DNA from: Paenibacillus sp. SC116
Lineage (GTDB): Bacteria > Bacillota > Bacilli > Paenibacillales > Paenibacillaceae
DNA: 64,000 nt
Direction: 5' to 3'
NCBI RefSeq assembly: GCF_024733555.1
Contig: NZ_JANIOF010000001.1
Span: 1,202,856-1,266,855, forward strand
Position numbers and translations under genes: made by a program. The notes under the pieces were generated by a model. That model was not told the origin of the DNA. It searched no databases and was given only the letters and a program-made list of their open reading frames with translations. Shown in pieces: positions 7,507-15,525 of this stretch (the stretch's first letter is position 1; every line of letters begins with the position of its first letter).

Positions 7507-7831
7507 ACGATATGTTCATTACGTCTATTACGTTAACCCACCGCTTGTCATCTCCGTCAAGTAGCCGTATACGTCGATTGACAACGTCAATATCGATTAC
7601 TTGCCCGTGGATGACTACGACTTCGAACGGGTCGAATACTTCGACGGTTACTACGTCCCTATCGCGCATAGCTTGCGCTAATCTGCCGCCGATTAACTCG
7701 AATTCTTGCTCGTCGAGATGTGGACGGGACTTGCGTTTCACTTCGTGATGATACGCATGGATTGCGGACTTGTGTTGCGGAATCATCATACGCGAAGACT
7801 CCCATAATCCGTTATTATCGAGTTTACTCAT
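7505..7831 (-). CDS. yolD: YolD-like protein
   Basis: The 108-residue protein has the YolD signature: LWESSRMMIPQHKSAI near the N-terminus, RPHLDEQEFELIGGRLAQAM in the middle and a C-terminal beta domain (VEVFDPFEVVVIHGQV...RRIRLLDGD). YolD-like proteins usually accompany UvrX-type Y-family polymerases and are SOS regulated; no such polymerase is present in this window. The start has AAAGGAG upstream. A LexA-type box overlaps its promoter, consistent with damage-induced expression. Confidence 0.85.
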   Translation of the reverse strand: MSKLDNNGLWESSRMMIPQHKSAIHAYHHEVKRKSRPHLDEQEFELIGGRLAQAMRDRDVVTVEVFDPFEVVVIHGQVIDIDVVNRRIRLLDGDDKRWVNVIDVMNIS

Positions 7832-7853
7832 ACTCGCGACTCCTTTCGCACAT

Positions 7854-7897
7854 AGAACGCTTGTTCTTATTATACGTTGAAGCTAACGAGAGATCAA
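7854..7897 (-). promoter_or_regulatory. SOS promoter of the yolD-like gene
   Basis: On the minus strand TTGATC (7892-7897), a 17-bp spacer and TATAAT (7869-7874) are followed by AGAACAAGCGTTCT (7854-7867), a palindromic LexA-type box in the same place relative to the -10 as at the convergent gene. Confidence 0.8.
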
Positions 7898-7910
7898 CGT
7901 CTGTAAACGA

Positions 7911-7953
7911 AGAAAAGCGCCCACCAACGGGAGTCAACCGTCAGTGAGCGCAG
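7911..7953 (-). terminator. Terminator of the lysis operon
   Basis: Long hairpin on the minus strand: GCGCTCAC..ACGG pairs with CCGT..GTGGGCGC, followed by TTTTC, just after the holin stop. Its degraded twin lies beside the holin scar near 3010-3040. Confidence 0.75.
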
Positions 7954-7965
7954 TCATTCGTTATT

Positions 7966-8202
7966 CTACTCTTTTCGCACAACCAACGGTTTCACGCCAA
8001 CGTCGTAAAGTTTACACGCGGCAAGCCCCGTTAGAATCCCGACGAACACTCCGTCCGCTATCGTCTCATGCGGAATGTATACGATACCCGCAACAATCCC
8101 GAGCACCATCGACAGTAACGGAATATACTTCGCATCCACGTAAATCTTCGCGAACTCTCCTAGTGCGATGATTACCGCTGCTACCACGCCTATTTCGTAC
8201 AT
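7966..8202 (-). CDS. Phage holin
   Basis: 78 residues with two or three hydrophobic segments (about 5-20, 26-45 and 50-66) and a basic C-terminal tail (VKPLVVRKE). It resembles Hol118-type holins of Gram-positive phages. It would form membrane lesions that let the amidase reach the wall at the end of the lytic cycle. It is encoded immediately after the endolysin in one leftward operon, ahead of the terminator hairpin. Confidence 0.8.
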   Translation of the reverse strand: MYEIGVVAAVIIALGEFAKIYVDAKYIPLLSMVLGIVAGIVYIPHETIADGVFVGILTGLAACKLYDVGVKPLVVRKE

Positions 8203-8203
8203 A

Positions 8204-8932
8204 TTACTTCGCCTCCTTCGTCGTTACTTTCGTTGTTTTAGTCGCGTTATCCCATGCTATTTCCGCGCCAAATGCCGCCGCAAACGGTCGTGACGGGAAG
8301 TACGTCACACCATCGATAATTACGCCGTCATCGATCTTCTTACCGTTAACTTCGAGTTTTGCCGTTTGATACGCCGGTTTCTTCGCTACCAATCCATACA
8401 CCTCCACGAGAGATTTAACGACGACTTCCGCACATTTACGGCGGTATCCGTCTGTCTTAAGCAACGCTAATTCACGCTTATTATCCATAAAGCCGAACTC
8501 GATGAGGATCGCCGGCATCTTCGTTTCGCGTAGAACGTGGAAATCTCCGCGCTTAACTCCGCGATCACGTAACCCCGACGCAACTACTAGTTTCTTTTGC
8601 ACAACGTTCGCGAGAGTTACCGCAGTTCCCGTTGCGGTCGTATAAACGAAAGTCTCGACTCCCTCCGCATTACTCCACGTACTGCCGGCAGCATTCGCGT
8701 GAATGGATACGTATACGTTCGCCTTCCAATCGTTTGCTTTACGGGTCCGTTCCGATAATGGAACGTCTCGTCCATCTTCGTGCGTAACTAGCGTCTGACA
8801 CTCGTACTCTTTCAACATTTCGATAGCGTATCGAGCGACTGCGCTATTAAAATGATACTCGCGCATAGAGTCATCTGGCGCGCGTTTGCCTGGCGTATTG
8901 GGTCCGTGCCCTGCGTCAATAACGATCTTCAT
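8204..8932 (-). CDS. Endolysin: N-acetylmuramoyl-L-alanine amidase with stalk domain
   Basis: 242 residues. The Amidase_3 domain (1-180) shows the zinc set His9 (VIDAGHG), Glu25, His78 (VSIHANA) and the catalytic Glu145 (LIEFGFMDN). It cleaves the amide bond between muramic acid and the stem peptide. Residues about 190-240 (VNGKKIDDGVIIDGVTYFPS and on) form a copper-amine-oxidase-like stalk repeat common in Paenibacillaceae surface proteins, probably for wall binding. No signal peptide is present, as expected for a holin-dependent lysin. It lies between two holin-type genes. Confidence 0.92.
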   Translation of the reverse strand: MKIVIDAGHGPNTPGKRAPDDSMREYHFNSAVARYAIEMLKEYECQTLVTHEDGRDVPLSERTRKANDWKANVYVSIHANAAGSTWSNAEGVETFVYTTATGTAVTLANVVQKKLVVASGLRDRGVKRGDFHVLRETKMPAILIEFGFMDNKRELALLKTDGYRRKCAEVVVKSLVEVYGLVAKKPAYQTAKLEVNGKKIDDGVIIDGVTYFPSRPFAAAFGAEIAWDNATKTTKVTTKEAK

Positions 8933-8936
8933 ATAA

Positions 8937-9140
8937 TCACTCCTTATCCCGAGGTAGTCGGTCTTTTAATCCGCGAATCTCACCGACGATCAAGTCGTAT
9001 TTTTCCGAGAACTTATCGAGTAAATCGTGCAAACGTCCTTCACGTTCCTTATTCGTTTTCATTACGTAAATCAGTAACCATACGAACAGCAAAGCGAAAG
9101 GTCCTTGCGTTAAAAAGTGCTTTAGGATATCGAATTCCAT
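8937..9140 (-). CDS. BhlA/UviB-family holin-like peptide
   Basis: 67 residues: one N-terminal hydrophobic helix (QGPFALLFVWLLIYVMKTNK) followed by a charged coiled tail (KEREGRLHDLLDKFSEKYD), the BhlA layout. Such peptides permeabilise the membrane and are found beside endolysins. It ends 4 bp before the amidase start, so the two are co-translated. Confidence 0.85.
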   Translation of the reverse strand: MEFDILKHFLTQGPFALLFVWLLIYVMKTNKEREGRLHDLLDKFSEKYDLIVGEIRGLKDRLPRDKE

Positions 9141-9143
9141 CGT

Positions 9144-9341
9144 CTATTCCTCCGTTTCTACTTCGTCTGTGTTGGCGGATTCAATTCCCGCGAGAGCCAT
9201 TCCGATTTGTTCGTCAATCGCGTGAAGAATCTCCGCCTGTCTATTCGGATGGCATGCGAGAACCGCCGATATGACTGCGGATAACTCCGCGATTGGATCG
9301 GAAATATCAACGGTAAATTCGAGTAATTGTCGTTGTTTCAT
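9144..9341 (-). CDS. Hypothetical phage protein, 65 aa
   Basis: A small acidic protein (PIAELSAVISAVLACHPNRQ, C-terminal DEVETEE) directly upstream of the BhlA-like gene with a 3-bp gap. No family is recognised. Lysis-cassette position; no membrane segment. Confidence 0.55.
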   Translation of the reverse strand: MKQRQLLEFTVDISDPIAELSAVISAVLACHPNRQAEILHAIDEQIGMALAGIESANTDEVETEE

Positions 9342-9360
9342 AAGTGACCCCTTTCGTAGG

Positions 9361-9396
9361 CAAAAGAAAAAGCCCGCGAGTGATTCGCGAGCTTGA
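9361..9396 (-). terminator. Rho-independent terminator
   Basis: On the minus strand AGCTCGCGA ATCAC TCGCGGGCT followed by TTTTCTTTT, downstream of the stalk-domain gene at 9413. Confidence 0.8.
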
Positions 9397-9412
9397 TTGC
9401 GTGAATATGCGA

Positions 9413-9970
9413 TTATTTCTTACTAGCGTCGAGTAGCGCTTGGAGGCGAGCGATTTCGGCTTCCGCTGCGGTGATTTGCGTTTGATACTCCGCAATCCTC
9501 GCTTTAGTTTTCGCGAGATTAGCTTCGAGCGCTTCCAAGCGTCCCGGAAGCTTTTCTGCTTTCGCCTTCTCTTCTGCGATAGCATCTTCGTAATGCTTCG
9601 CGTTTCCGTTATCTGCTCCTATAAAGCCCTCTAACCCAAGAATGACGCCTTTTTGTTTCGAAATAGCATCAACGAGCTTTAACTCTGCGTCACTCAATGC
9701 ATTTCCCTCATTCACGCTTGTTAAAACTGGCAAAGTGATTTTCTTCCCTTCTACTGTAAGTGGAGTGCCAGTAGCATTTGCAATAGTTCGGATAGGAACA
9801 TACGTAGAGCCGTTTATAACCGCCCCTTCCGCTATCTTCTTTCCACCCTGTTCTATCTCATACACCCCAGTCACTTTCTCGCCTACAAGAGTTTTGACTG
9901 ATTCCGCAAAGACAGAAATCCCACTGAACAAAAACGCCCCTACAAATACACCCAAAATAAACTTCTTCAT
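9413..9970 (-). CDS. Secreted stalk-domain coiled-coil protein
   Basis: 185 residues with a clear signal peptide (MKKFILGVFVGAFLFSGISV, cut after FA). The mature part starts with a copper-amine-oxidase-like stalk domain (about 35-80; INGSTYVPIRTIANATGTP), then a long coiled coil (125-182; repeated EALEANLAKTKARIAEYQTQ). The stalk half resembles the C-terminus of the endolysin at 8204. It has its own terminator, sits between tail and lysis genes, and is probably exported to the host surface, either as a lysogenic-conversion product or as a lysis factor. The exact role is unknown. Confidence 0.75.
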   Translation of the reverse strand: MKKFILGVFVGAFLFSGISVFAESVKTLVGEKVTGVYEIEQGGKKIAEGAVINGSTYVPIRTIANATGTPLTVEGKKITLPVLTSVNEGNALSDAELKLVDAISKQKGVILGLEGFIGADNGNAKHYEDAIAEEKAKAEKLPGRLEALEANLAKTKARIAEYQTQITAAEAEIARLQALLDASKK

Positions 9971-10038
9971 ATGACTACCTCCCTGTGGAAAATATTACTT
10001 ACTATTAATATCGGCCAAAGGGACTAAAAGTTTCATAT

Positions 10039-12222
10039 TTATACAACATGACTGTGTGTGAATCCACCATAAGTGCGGTACACATGGACTTGACCGTTAA
10101 TGTCTTTGAAGGACGTCCCATCAGGAAATCCATGATTATGCGCCCCGCCTGTCACACTACTGGTAGGTTCCCCTTTAGTTACTTTAATGTTTAACAAACT
10201 TTGAAGGTCACTGATATGCGAAGAATTTAATCCGAGTACGCCCGAAGCTCCGCTAAAGTCAACGAGTCCTTGGATATTTAATCTACGCCCAATCGCAGCA
10301 ATCAGCATATCGACATATGACGTTAACTCGAATGCACCGTCACCGCCATTGATATAGCCGATAGATCCTCCGGCCGATCCTCGAAAATTAATCGCACTCA
10401 TATTCTGCGAAGCGCTCGTATGAATCGCAATTCTCTCGCGATTGTTCGAATCAAACGTACGCCATCCGCCGGCATCCATCTCCACACGTGGACCACTCGC
10501 AGCCGTACGAATTAGCGAACCGGTGATCGTACCACCCATGAACGAAGACGCCGATATACTACCGCGAAAATTACCGCTAGTCGCAACCATATTCCCAGCT
10601 CGATCAACCGTAAATACTCCGTTACCAACGTTAATAGACGACCCAATAATATCCCCATCCGTAAAGTTTGAACTTTTAATCTGCGCTGAATTCGCGGTCA
10701 AACGATTAAACACCGCGTTTCCTTGCATATCTATTCGCGCGGGAGCTGAGTTGAAATCGGCATGTCCTGCCGCTATACCTCGCGTATTAATTTGCGTGAC
10801 TTCGTTGCCATTACCGATTAGCATTGACGCAAAGTTACCGAGTTGTCCGACGACTAATTCTGCGACAATACCACGTGCAGTAATCGCTGTTCTGGCGTTA
10901 TGTCCGCCATCCGTCGTTAACATAATACCACGCGACTCCAAACGGACCTGTTCGAGAGGATTCGTTTTCTCTACGAGTCGGATACCGCCGGTCGCCGGAT
11001 ATTGTATCTCCGTCTTCGAATTGTTGACGTCATGCACCGCTTGCTTCGCGAAAGCTTCGAACACATCCGTCCGTATCCGCCCACCACTGAAAATGTTATC
11101 GACGATATTCTTTGACCGTTCCAAATCCGCGATGATATCCGTATAATCCCGTAACATTACGTTAGCGACCGTCACTTGCGAATGCTTCGCGTTGTCATAT
11201 GGATACTCCGTCAGCTCCGTTATTCTCGCGATGATACTATCGATGCCTAGCTCCGGATCAATACAACGAACGGTATCCCCGAGATTCGGCTTCGGCTCCG
11301 TTTTATCGAGCTTATACAAATCCGCAGCCGATACGGAAAGCTCCAACGCAGGAACTTCTTTCTCAACTAGAGCTTTACGCGCGGCTTCGAGCAGTTTTAT
11401 CGGGTCCTCGATATCCTGCTCCGTTATCTCTCCGTCAAAATACGCAATAGAATCCGAAGCCCAATGCGCTTGATACGGCGATATCAAGTAGTTTACCGCG
11501 AGCTTTCCGTCGATGATTGCGCCAGGTACTTGCGACAATAACGCATGTTCCTCCGCGGTCAGTATCGACGCAGGTTGTCCGATCCATGTACGCCCGTCTT
11601 TCATCTGCACGAACATACGAGTAACTAACGAACCAACTTCGTCTTTGAAATTCGTCGAGATAACGTTCTTTCCGATGCGACATTGATACCCGTCATCTGT
11701 GCCGATCTTCTTGCGTACATGAATACGGAAGTTATTCGGGTCCAATTCGCAATTGTACATCGTAATGACATCGTTTAGCGCCTGGAGCGCATTTCCACGC
11801 CCCCAATCCTTAACGTCAAATAGGTCGAAAGTATCGTCGATGCTGAACGTGAATTTACCGTTAGTAGTCGCGGATATCGTATCGAGTAATCGCGAGATAT
11901 GGACGCCGTACGCCTCGCCGATATACGAAGCGTACGGAATCTTATAATCCGCAAGCTTAAACATGACGTGTGAACACGTTATCGCCGCGGTTAGTTTCTT
12001 CCCGTCGCGTACCCGTTGACGCGAGTTGATAACGTAATACTGTCCGCGCTCATCCTTTACGTGACCCTTTAGGATTAACTTTTCGCGAAAGTCATCGGAC
12101 GTCATCGGCAATAAAAAAGACAGCTCATAATCGGAATTGAGCCGTCTTCGTCGTGAAATATCGTACGCGTCAACTAGTACGCCAACGCGCCGCGTGTTTT
12201 TATCGTATGATTCGAGGTACAT
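10039..12222 (-). CDS. Tail endopeptidase / minor tail spike protein
   Basis: 727 residues. The N-terminal 350 residues (ISRRRRLNSDYELSFLLPMT, then a string of beta domains) match phage minor structural proteins of the prophage tail endopeptidase (Tal/gp18) type, which form the tail tip hub below Dit. The middle is helical and the C-terminal 300 residues are glycine- and serine-rich beta repeats (GSSINVGNGVFTVDRAGNMV), ending HNHGFPDGT...GGFTHSHVV, typical of receptor-contacting spikes. It follows Dit and fibre genes in the usual tail order. Binding or cleaving the cell wall during adsorption is inferred. Confidence 0.8.
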   Translation of the reverse strand: MYLESYDKNTRRVGVLVDAYDISRRRRLNSDYELSFLLPMTSDDFREKLILKGHVKDERGQYYVINSRQRVRDGKKLTAAITCSHVMFKLADYKIPYASYIGEAYGVHISRLLDTISATTNGKFTFSIDDTFDLFDVKDWGRGNALQALNDVITMYNCELDPNNFRIHVRKKIGTDDGYQCRIGKNVISTNFKDEVGSLVTRMFVQMKDGRTWIGQPASILTAEEHALLSQVPGAIIDGKLAVNYLISPYQAHWASDSIAYFDGEITEQDIEDPIKLLEAARKALVEKEVPALELSVSAADLYKLDKTEPKPNLGDTVRCIDPELGIDSIIARITELTEYPYDNAKHSQVTVANVMLRDYTDIIADLERSKNIVDNIFSGGRIRTDVFEAFAKQAVHDVNNSKTEIQYPATGGIRLVEKTNPLEQVRLESRGIMLTTDGGHNARTAITARGIVAELVVGQLGNFASMLIGNGNEVTQINTRGIAAGHADFNSAPARIDMQGNAVFNRLTANSAQIKSSNFTDGDIIGSSINVGNGVFTVDRAGNMVATSGNFRGSISASSFMGGTITGSLIRTAASGPRVEMDAGGWRTFDSNNRERIAIHTSASQNMSAINFRGSAGGSIGYINGGDGAFELTSYVDMLIAAIGRRLNIQGLVDFSGASGVLGLNSSHISDLQSLLNIKVTKGEPTSSVTGGAHNHGFPDGTSFKDINGQVHVYRTYGGFTHSHVV

Positions 12223-12234
12223 CGCACCCCTCCG

Positions 12235-12762
12235 TTAGTACAAGAATTTGTCACGGTGTGTGACTCGCGTTAAGATGCTTCGTCCGCTCTCCGAATCAGA
12301 ATACGTAAGCTTATTCGTTCCGAGAATTAAATCGAAAAACTCGCCGTCGACTAGATGTATTGCATTCTGCCCGTTGAGCGTGACGGTCATCTTCTTCGTA
12401 TCTATTACGAGCTTATCGCCGGGCTTAAAATCGCCGATGAATCGAAGCTCATCAACGTGTGAATACGAAACTTTAACATCGAACTCCGCAGATGTATCGA
12501 TAGATTGCGTCGCTAGTAATCTTTCGCGAATCATCTTCGACAAGAGTTCGGTTGCTGTGTCGCAAGCGTTAGTGATTAACGGATACTCGCGGATTAATTG
12601 CGAACTCACGTCCGTCGTGGTATCAAACACGACCTTAACCGGAAAGACTCCGTTAAGTTGTGCGTAAAAACTCGTAGATGATTCGATACAGACCGTAAAA
12701 TACGTCTCTATCGTTGTTAATCGATTAAACTTCGCGAAGTTAAACGGAGTTTTATTAAACAC
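12235..12762 (-). CDS. Tail protein of unknown family
   Basis: 175 residues, rich in beta structure; the C-terminal part (GDFKPGDKLVIDTKKMTVTL, NGQNAIHLVDGEF) resembles the phage tail-component fold that follows the Dit or fibre position in some siphoviruses. No enzyme motif. Tail membership rests mainly on location between fibre and endopeptidase genes. Confidence 0.6.
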   Translation of the reverse strand: MFNKTPFNFAKFNRLTTIETYFTVCIESSTSFYAQLNGVFPVKVVFDTTTDVSSQLIREYPLITNACDTATELLSKMIRERLLATQSIDTSAEFDVKVSYSHVDELRFIGDFKPGDKLVIDTKKMTVTLNGQNAIHLVDGEFFDLILGTNKLTYSDSESGRSILTRVTHRDKFLY

Positions 12763-12777
12763 TACGCCACCTCCGAA

Positions 12778-12915
12778 TCAATAAGCCGCGCCAGTTATCG
12801 TTTTATACTCAATCGGAGTAATTTCGCCGTGAACGTTGGCCGTCGTTTTAACGGCTTTACGTAGATTTGTTGCGTCGATCCAACGCATATCAAACGCTAA
12901 TTTCCAGAAGATCAT
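12778..12915 (-). CDS. xkdX: XkdX-family protein
   Basis: 45 residues starting MIFWKLAFDMRWIDATNLRK and ending GEITPIEYKTITGAAY, the full XkdX pattern (FW.LA...W, then GEIT..EY..ITG). These short peptides always accompany tail fibre genes. The ATG overlaps the stop of the upstream gene (ATGA), indicating translational coupling. Confidence 0.85.
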   Translation of the reverse strand: MIFWKLAFDMRWIDATNLRKAVKTTANVHGEITPIEYKTITGAAY

Positions 12916-13355
12916 ATCGTTGTTCCTCCCTTAAGCGCGATAATTTCGAGTTTAGCTTGCGTTAGTTGCGTACCAAGTCCGTCGATTATCGTTTGCTGTT
13001 CGATATCCTTTAACTTCATCGTGGCAAGTTCCGCTCCCATTGCGTCAACACTTTCAGTTAATGGCGCGCGATATGGTGGATTCGGATTATTCGGATCGGC
13101 GTACTTAAAGACGAGTTTTTTCGTTGCGATATCTACCGTATAATCTACGCACGTGCTAAAGTCCTGATCGTACTGTCCGTATGTCAGTTGGATCATGTCG
13201 AATGTATCGCGGTTACGTTCGCTTAGTGTTTTATATCTCGTAATATCTTCGTCTACTGTCGTGGTTGGTGCTAGGCCGTTAATCTGAGCTACGACCTGTA
13301 TCACATTGCCAAATACTTTGTCATAATAAATCTTGCGACCTATTTTATTATTCAT
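12912..13355 (-). CDS. Tail-associated protein (XkdW-like position)
   Basis: 147 residues with a C-terminal helical coil (LATMKLKDIEQQTIIDGLGT) and a mid-protein beta part (YTVDIATKKLVFKYADPN). In PBSX-like modules a protein of this size sits between the fibre and XkdX; that is its place here, with overlaps at both ends (8 bp with the fibre, 4 bp with xkdX). No activity is predicted. Confidence 0.65.
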   Translation of the reverse strand: MNNKIGRKIYYDKVFGNVIQVVAQINGLAPTTTVDEDITRYKTLSERNRDTFDMIQLTYGQYDQDFSTCVDYTVDIATKKLVFKYADPNNPNPPYRAPLTESVDAMGAELATMKLKDIEQQTIIDGLGTQLTQAKLEIIALKGGTTI

Positions 13356-14556
13356 AGCAAATCAACCTCACTGTCGTTCCTTCTAAGTTTACAGTTCCGT
13401 TTGTATTAAACGTCAATTGATTGGTGGCTGAGTTGTGCGTAAGATTCATCCAGATATCCGCTCCGTTGTGGGACCTAAAATATCCACTGTCACCAATCGT
13501 TGATAAAACGGCGTGCGAAGAGCGATTGTAAGAATAGATACCTGCTCGGGTATGGATTTCCGTAGGGATAAAACCAAGCGCGGGCATAGTGATCGAAACA
13601 GGCCAGTAGGCGTTAGAAACCGCAACATCTACTACAGCATACTTTTTACCCGTTGTTATTTGACGTATTTTAGCGGCTAATGTAGCCCAATCGTCTGCGG
13701 TAGTCGCTGTGACCCCCATGGCGTTGAGTGATGCGACCACTCCATTTTTTGCATCAACGCCAGATTGCTTTAAATCAACGCCACCGACTATGACTGTTCC
13801 ATTTGTAGTAATATTTCCGCTGCTGTCTATACTCATATGTTGCGTACCGGCTGCGTCGGTGACGGAATAACCACTTTTGGTGACCCACCGACCCGCGCGA
13901 AAATCATAAACACCATGTACGCCATCATCATATGTAGACATGCCCATACCGTACCAGCCCTTGAGGGTGATGTTGTGATTTTGATAAGATGCGCCATCAC
14001 CAGTACCGCGATTAAATGCATTTACTCCGTTAGCTCCTGCTAGACCCAACGGTCCCAACATCGCTCCGCCGCTTATTTGTAAGCTCGCAGCTTTAGCGTT
14101 TGCTTCCGCCTGATTTGCTTTTGCTGTGGCGTCATTTTTGGCAGCAGCTAACGCAGTATCCGCCTTGGCTTGCGCACCATTCGGGGTTTCTTTCGCATCC
14201 CACTCCGCCTTTTTCGCAGTTGTCACGTGAACTGACGCATCATCATTATGTGATGTTATATTCTCGCGAAATGTATCGTGATCATACGCGGTAAAATAAC
14301 GCGCAACCTTCGTCCCTGCGCTCCACGCTTTTGCTATACCTTGAAACCCACGTTCAACTGTTAGGGTACTACCACTTATCGCGGTGTAACGCACCGTCTC
14401 TGCGGTCTCATCGCTACCAATCGTCAACAGGTTCGGAGCTGCCGGAATGGTAGCGACATTAACAACGGTAACTGACGTATCAGTCGCAGTAATATTCGTG
14501 GATATTTCCGTCCCAGGCGAATTGACTATCGCGGGATACATCGGTTTGATCGCCAT
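13348..14556 (-). CDS. Tail fibre / receptor-binding protein
   Basis: 402 residues. N-terminal beta domain (TNITATDTSVTVVNVATIPA, SDETAETVRYTAISGSTLTV), then an alanine-rich coiled coil (about 125-170; GAQAKADTALAAAKNDATAK), a glycine-rich beta shaft (DSSGNITTNGTVIVGG), and a compact C-terminal domain ending in NLTHNSATNQLTFN. This is the build of trimeric adsorption fibres. It precedes XkdX, as in other Gram-positive siphoviruses. Confidence 0.75.
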   Translation of the reverse strand: MAIKPMYPAIVNSPGTEISTNITATDTSVTVVNVATIPAAPNLLTIGSDETAETVRYTAISGSTLTVERGFQGIAKAWSAGTKVARYFTAYDHDTFRENITSHNDDASVHVTTAKKAEWDAKETPNGAQAKADTALAAAKNDATAKANQAEANAKAASLQISGGAMLGPLGLAGANGVNAFNRGTGDGASYQNHNITLKGWYGMGMSTYDDGVHGVYDFRAGRWVTKSGYSVTDAAGTQHMSIDSSGNITTNGTVIVGGVDLKQSGVDAKNGVVASLNAMGVTATTADDWATLAAKIRQITTGKKYAVVDVAVSNAYWPVSITMPALGFIPTEIHTRAGIYSYNRSSHAVLSTIGDSGYFRSHNGADIWMNLTHNSATNQLTFNTNGTVNLEGTTVRLICYE

Positions 14557-14567
14557 CTAATCGCCCC

Positions 14568-14966
14568 CTAATTCGTGAATCGTACGACAGTTCCGTCTTT
14601 TAAAAACTTCGGCTTGTCGCCTGTTTGTATCGTCCGCGGATTCGGAATTGCAGTGGACCACAAGAGGTTTCCGCCAGTTATCGCGTTACGTAAACCAACG
14701 TGAGTAACTAGCCCCCAATCGGCGGTCGCGATAGGAAATTCGATATCTGTCGCATTTTTTACCGTTTGCATTCCGTTTTCGATCGACGGAGCCGCGAAGG
14801 TAATTACTTGTCTCCCGTATCCACCGCCTATTACTTCCGATCCCGTATCTGCTGCCGTTGGATTTGACGTGTATAACGCCAAATAAACCGTTGTTGGCAA
14901 CGTAAACGGTACGTTGCGCAACACGGCGTTAAGTATAGAAGCGGAGAGCCAATTCGATATTTGCAT
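14568..14966 (-). CDS. Phage tail fibre-region protein, 132 aa
   Basis: Opens with a helix (ISNWLSASILNAVLRNVPFT) then VYLALYTSNPTAADTGSEVI, GGGYGRQVITFAAPSIENGM and a beta sandwich, a pattern typical of small phage tail proteins encoded beside fibres. It lies between Dit and the fibre gene. It is probably a base-plate or fibre attachment component. Confidence 0.65.
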   Translation of the reverse strand: MQISNWLSASILNAVLRNVPFTLPTTVYLALYTSNPTAADTGSEVIGGGYGRQVITFAAPSIENGMQTVKNATDIEFPIATADWGLVTHVGLRNAITGGNLLWSTAIPNPRTIQTGDKPKFLKDGTVVRFTN

Positions 14967-14976
14967 CGTATTCCTC

Positions 14977-15525
14977 CTAAATAGTGTATTCGTTTGTCAA
15001 TCTAAATCCGCGAATCGTATTACCGCCCGTATTAGTCATCGTGATAATCGGATTCGCGCGAACATCACCAGACGACTCAATACTCGTAACATCCGGCGAC
15101 TGTGTAATCGTAAATTCCCGTACTTTTTCGTCGCTCTCGGGCCATGGGTTGTTAGCCTTGAGGCTTACGTTGACCATACGACTACCGGCCTGTCCGTCCG
15201 GAGTGAGAGTCCCGTTGTATACCGCGCGATAGATTCGATTAGGTAAATCCGAAAACTCAACGGTGATCTCCCGCCTACTGCCGTTAAACATGCGAGCAAG
15301 CTGTGCCAACGTTCGATGATACTCCGTCGGGGATGACGTAATCAGCAACGTCAGATCGAAACGACGCGAATTGTACGTGGACCCGAACGATAACTCTCCG
15401 TCCTGACCAGCAAGTTTAATCGTCGACTCTTCGCTTTCTGGCAAAATAGGAAGACGCCGCTCAAAGAGAGCAGCGCCGATAGTAGATAACCATGTTCCGT
15501 TGATTTTTACGTCAGGCTTCATCAC
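14977..15525 (-). CDS. Distal tail protein (Dit)
   Basis: 182 residues with the siphovirus Dit belt-domain pattern: an N-terminal beta core with LAGQDGELSFGSTYNSRRFDL and an arm FSDLPNRIYRAVYNGTLTPD. Hexameric Dit rings cap the tail tube and hold the tip proteins. It overlaps the tape-measure stop by 4 bp, the conserved tape measure-Dit-Tal order. Confidence 0.8.
   Translation of the reverse strand: MMKPDVKINGTWLSTIGAALFERRLPILPESEESTIKLAGQDGELSFGSTYNSRRFDLTLLITSSPTEYHRTLAQLARMFNGSRREITVEFSDLPNRIYRAVYNGTLTPDGQAGSRMVNVSLKANNPWPESDEKVREFTITQSPDVTSIESSGDVRANPIITMTNTGGNTIRGFRLTNEYTI

Noticed and set aside
10442-11146. Long plus-strand open frame (234 codons) opposite the tail endopeptidase
   Set aside because: Antisense shadow of a clear structural gene; odd composition (S, P, R, I rich) and no ribosome site.
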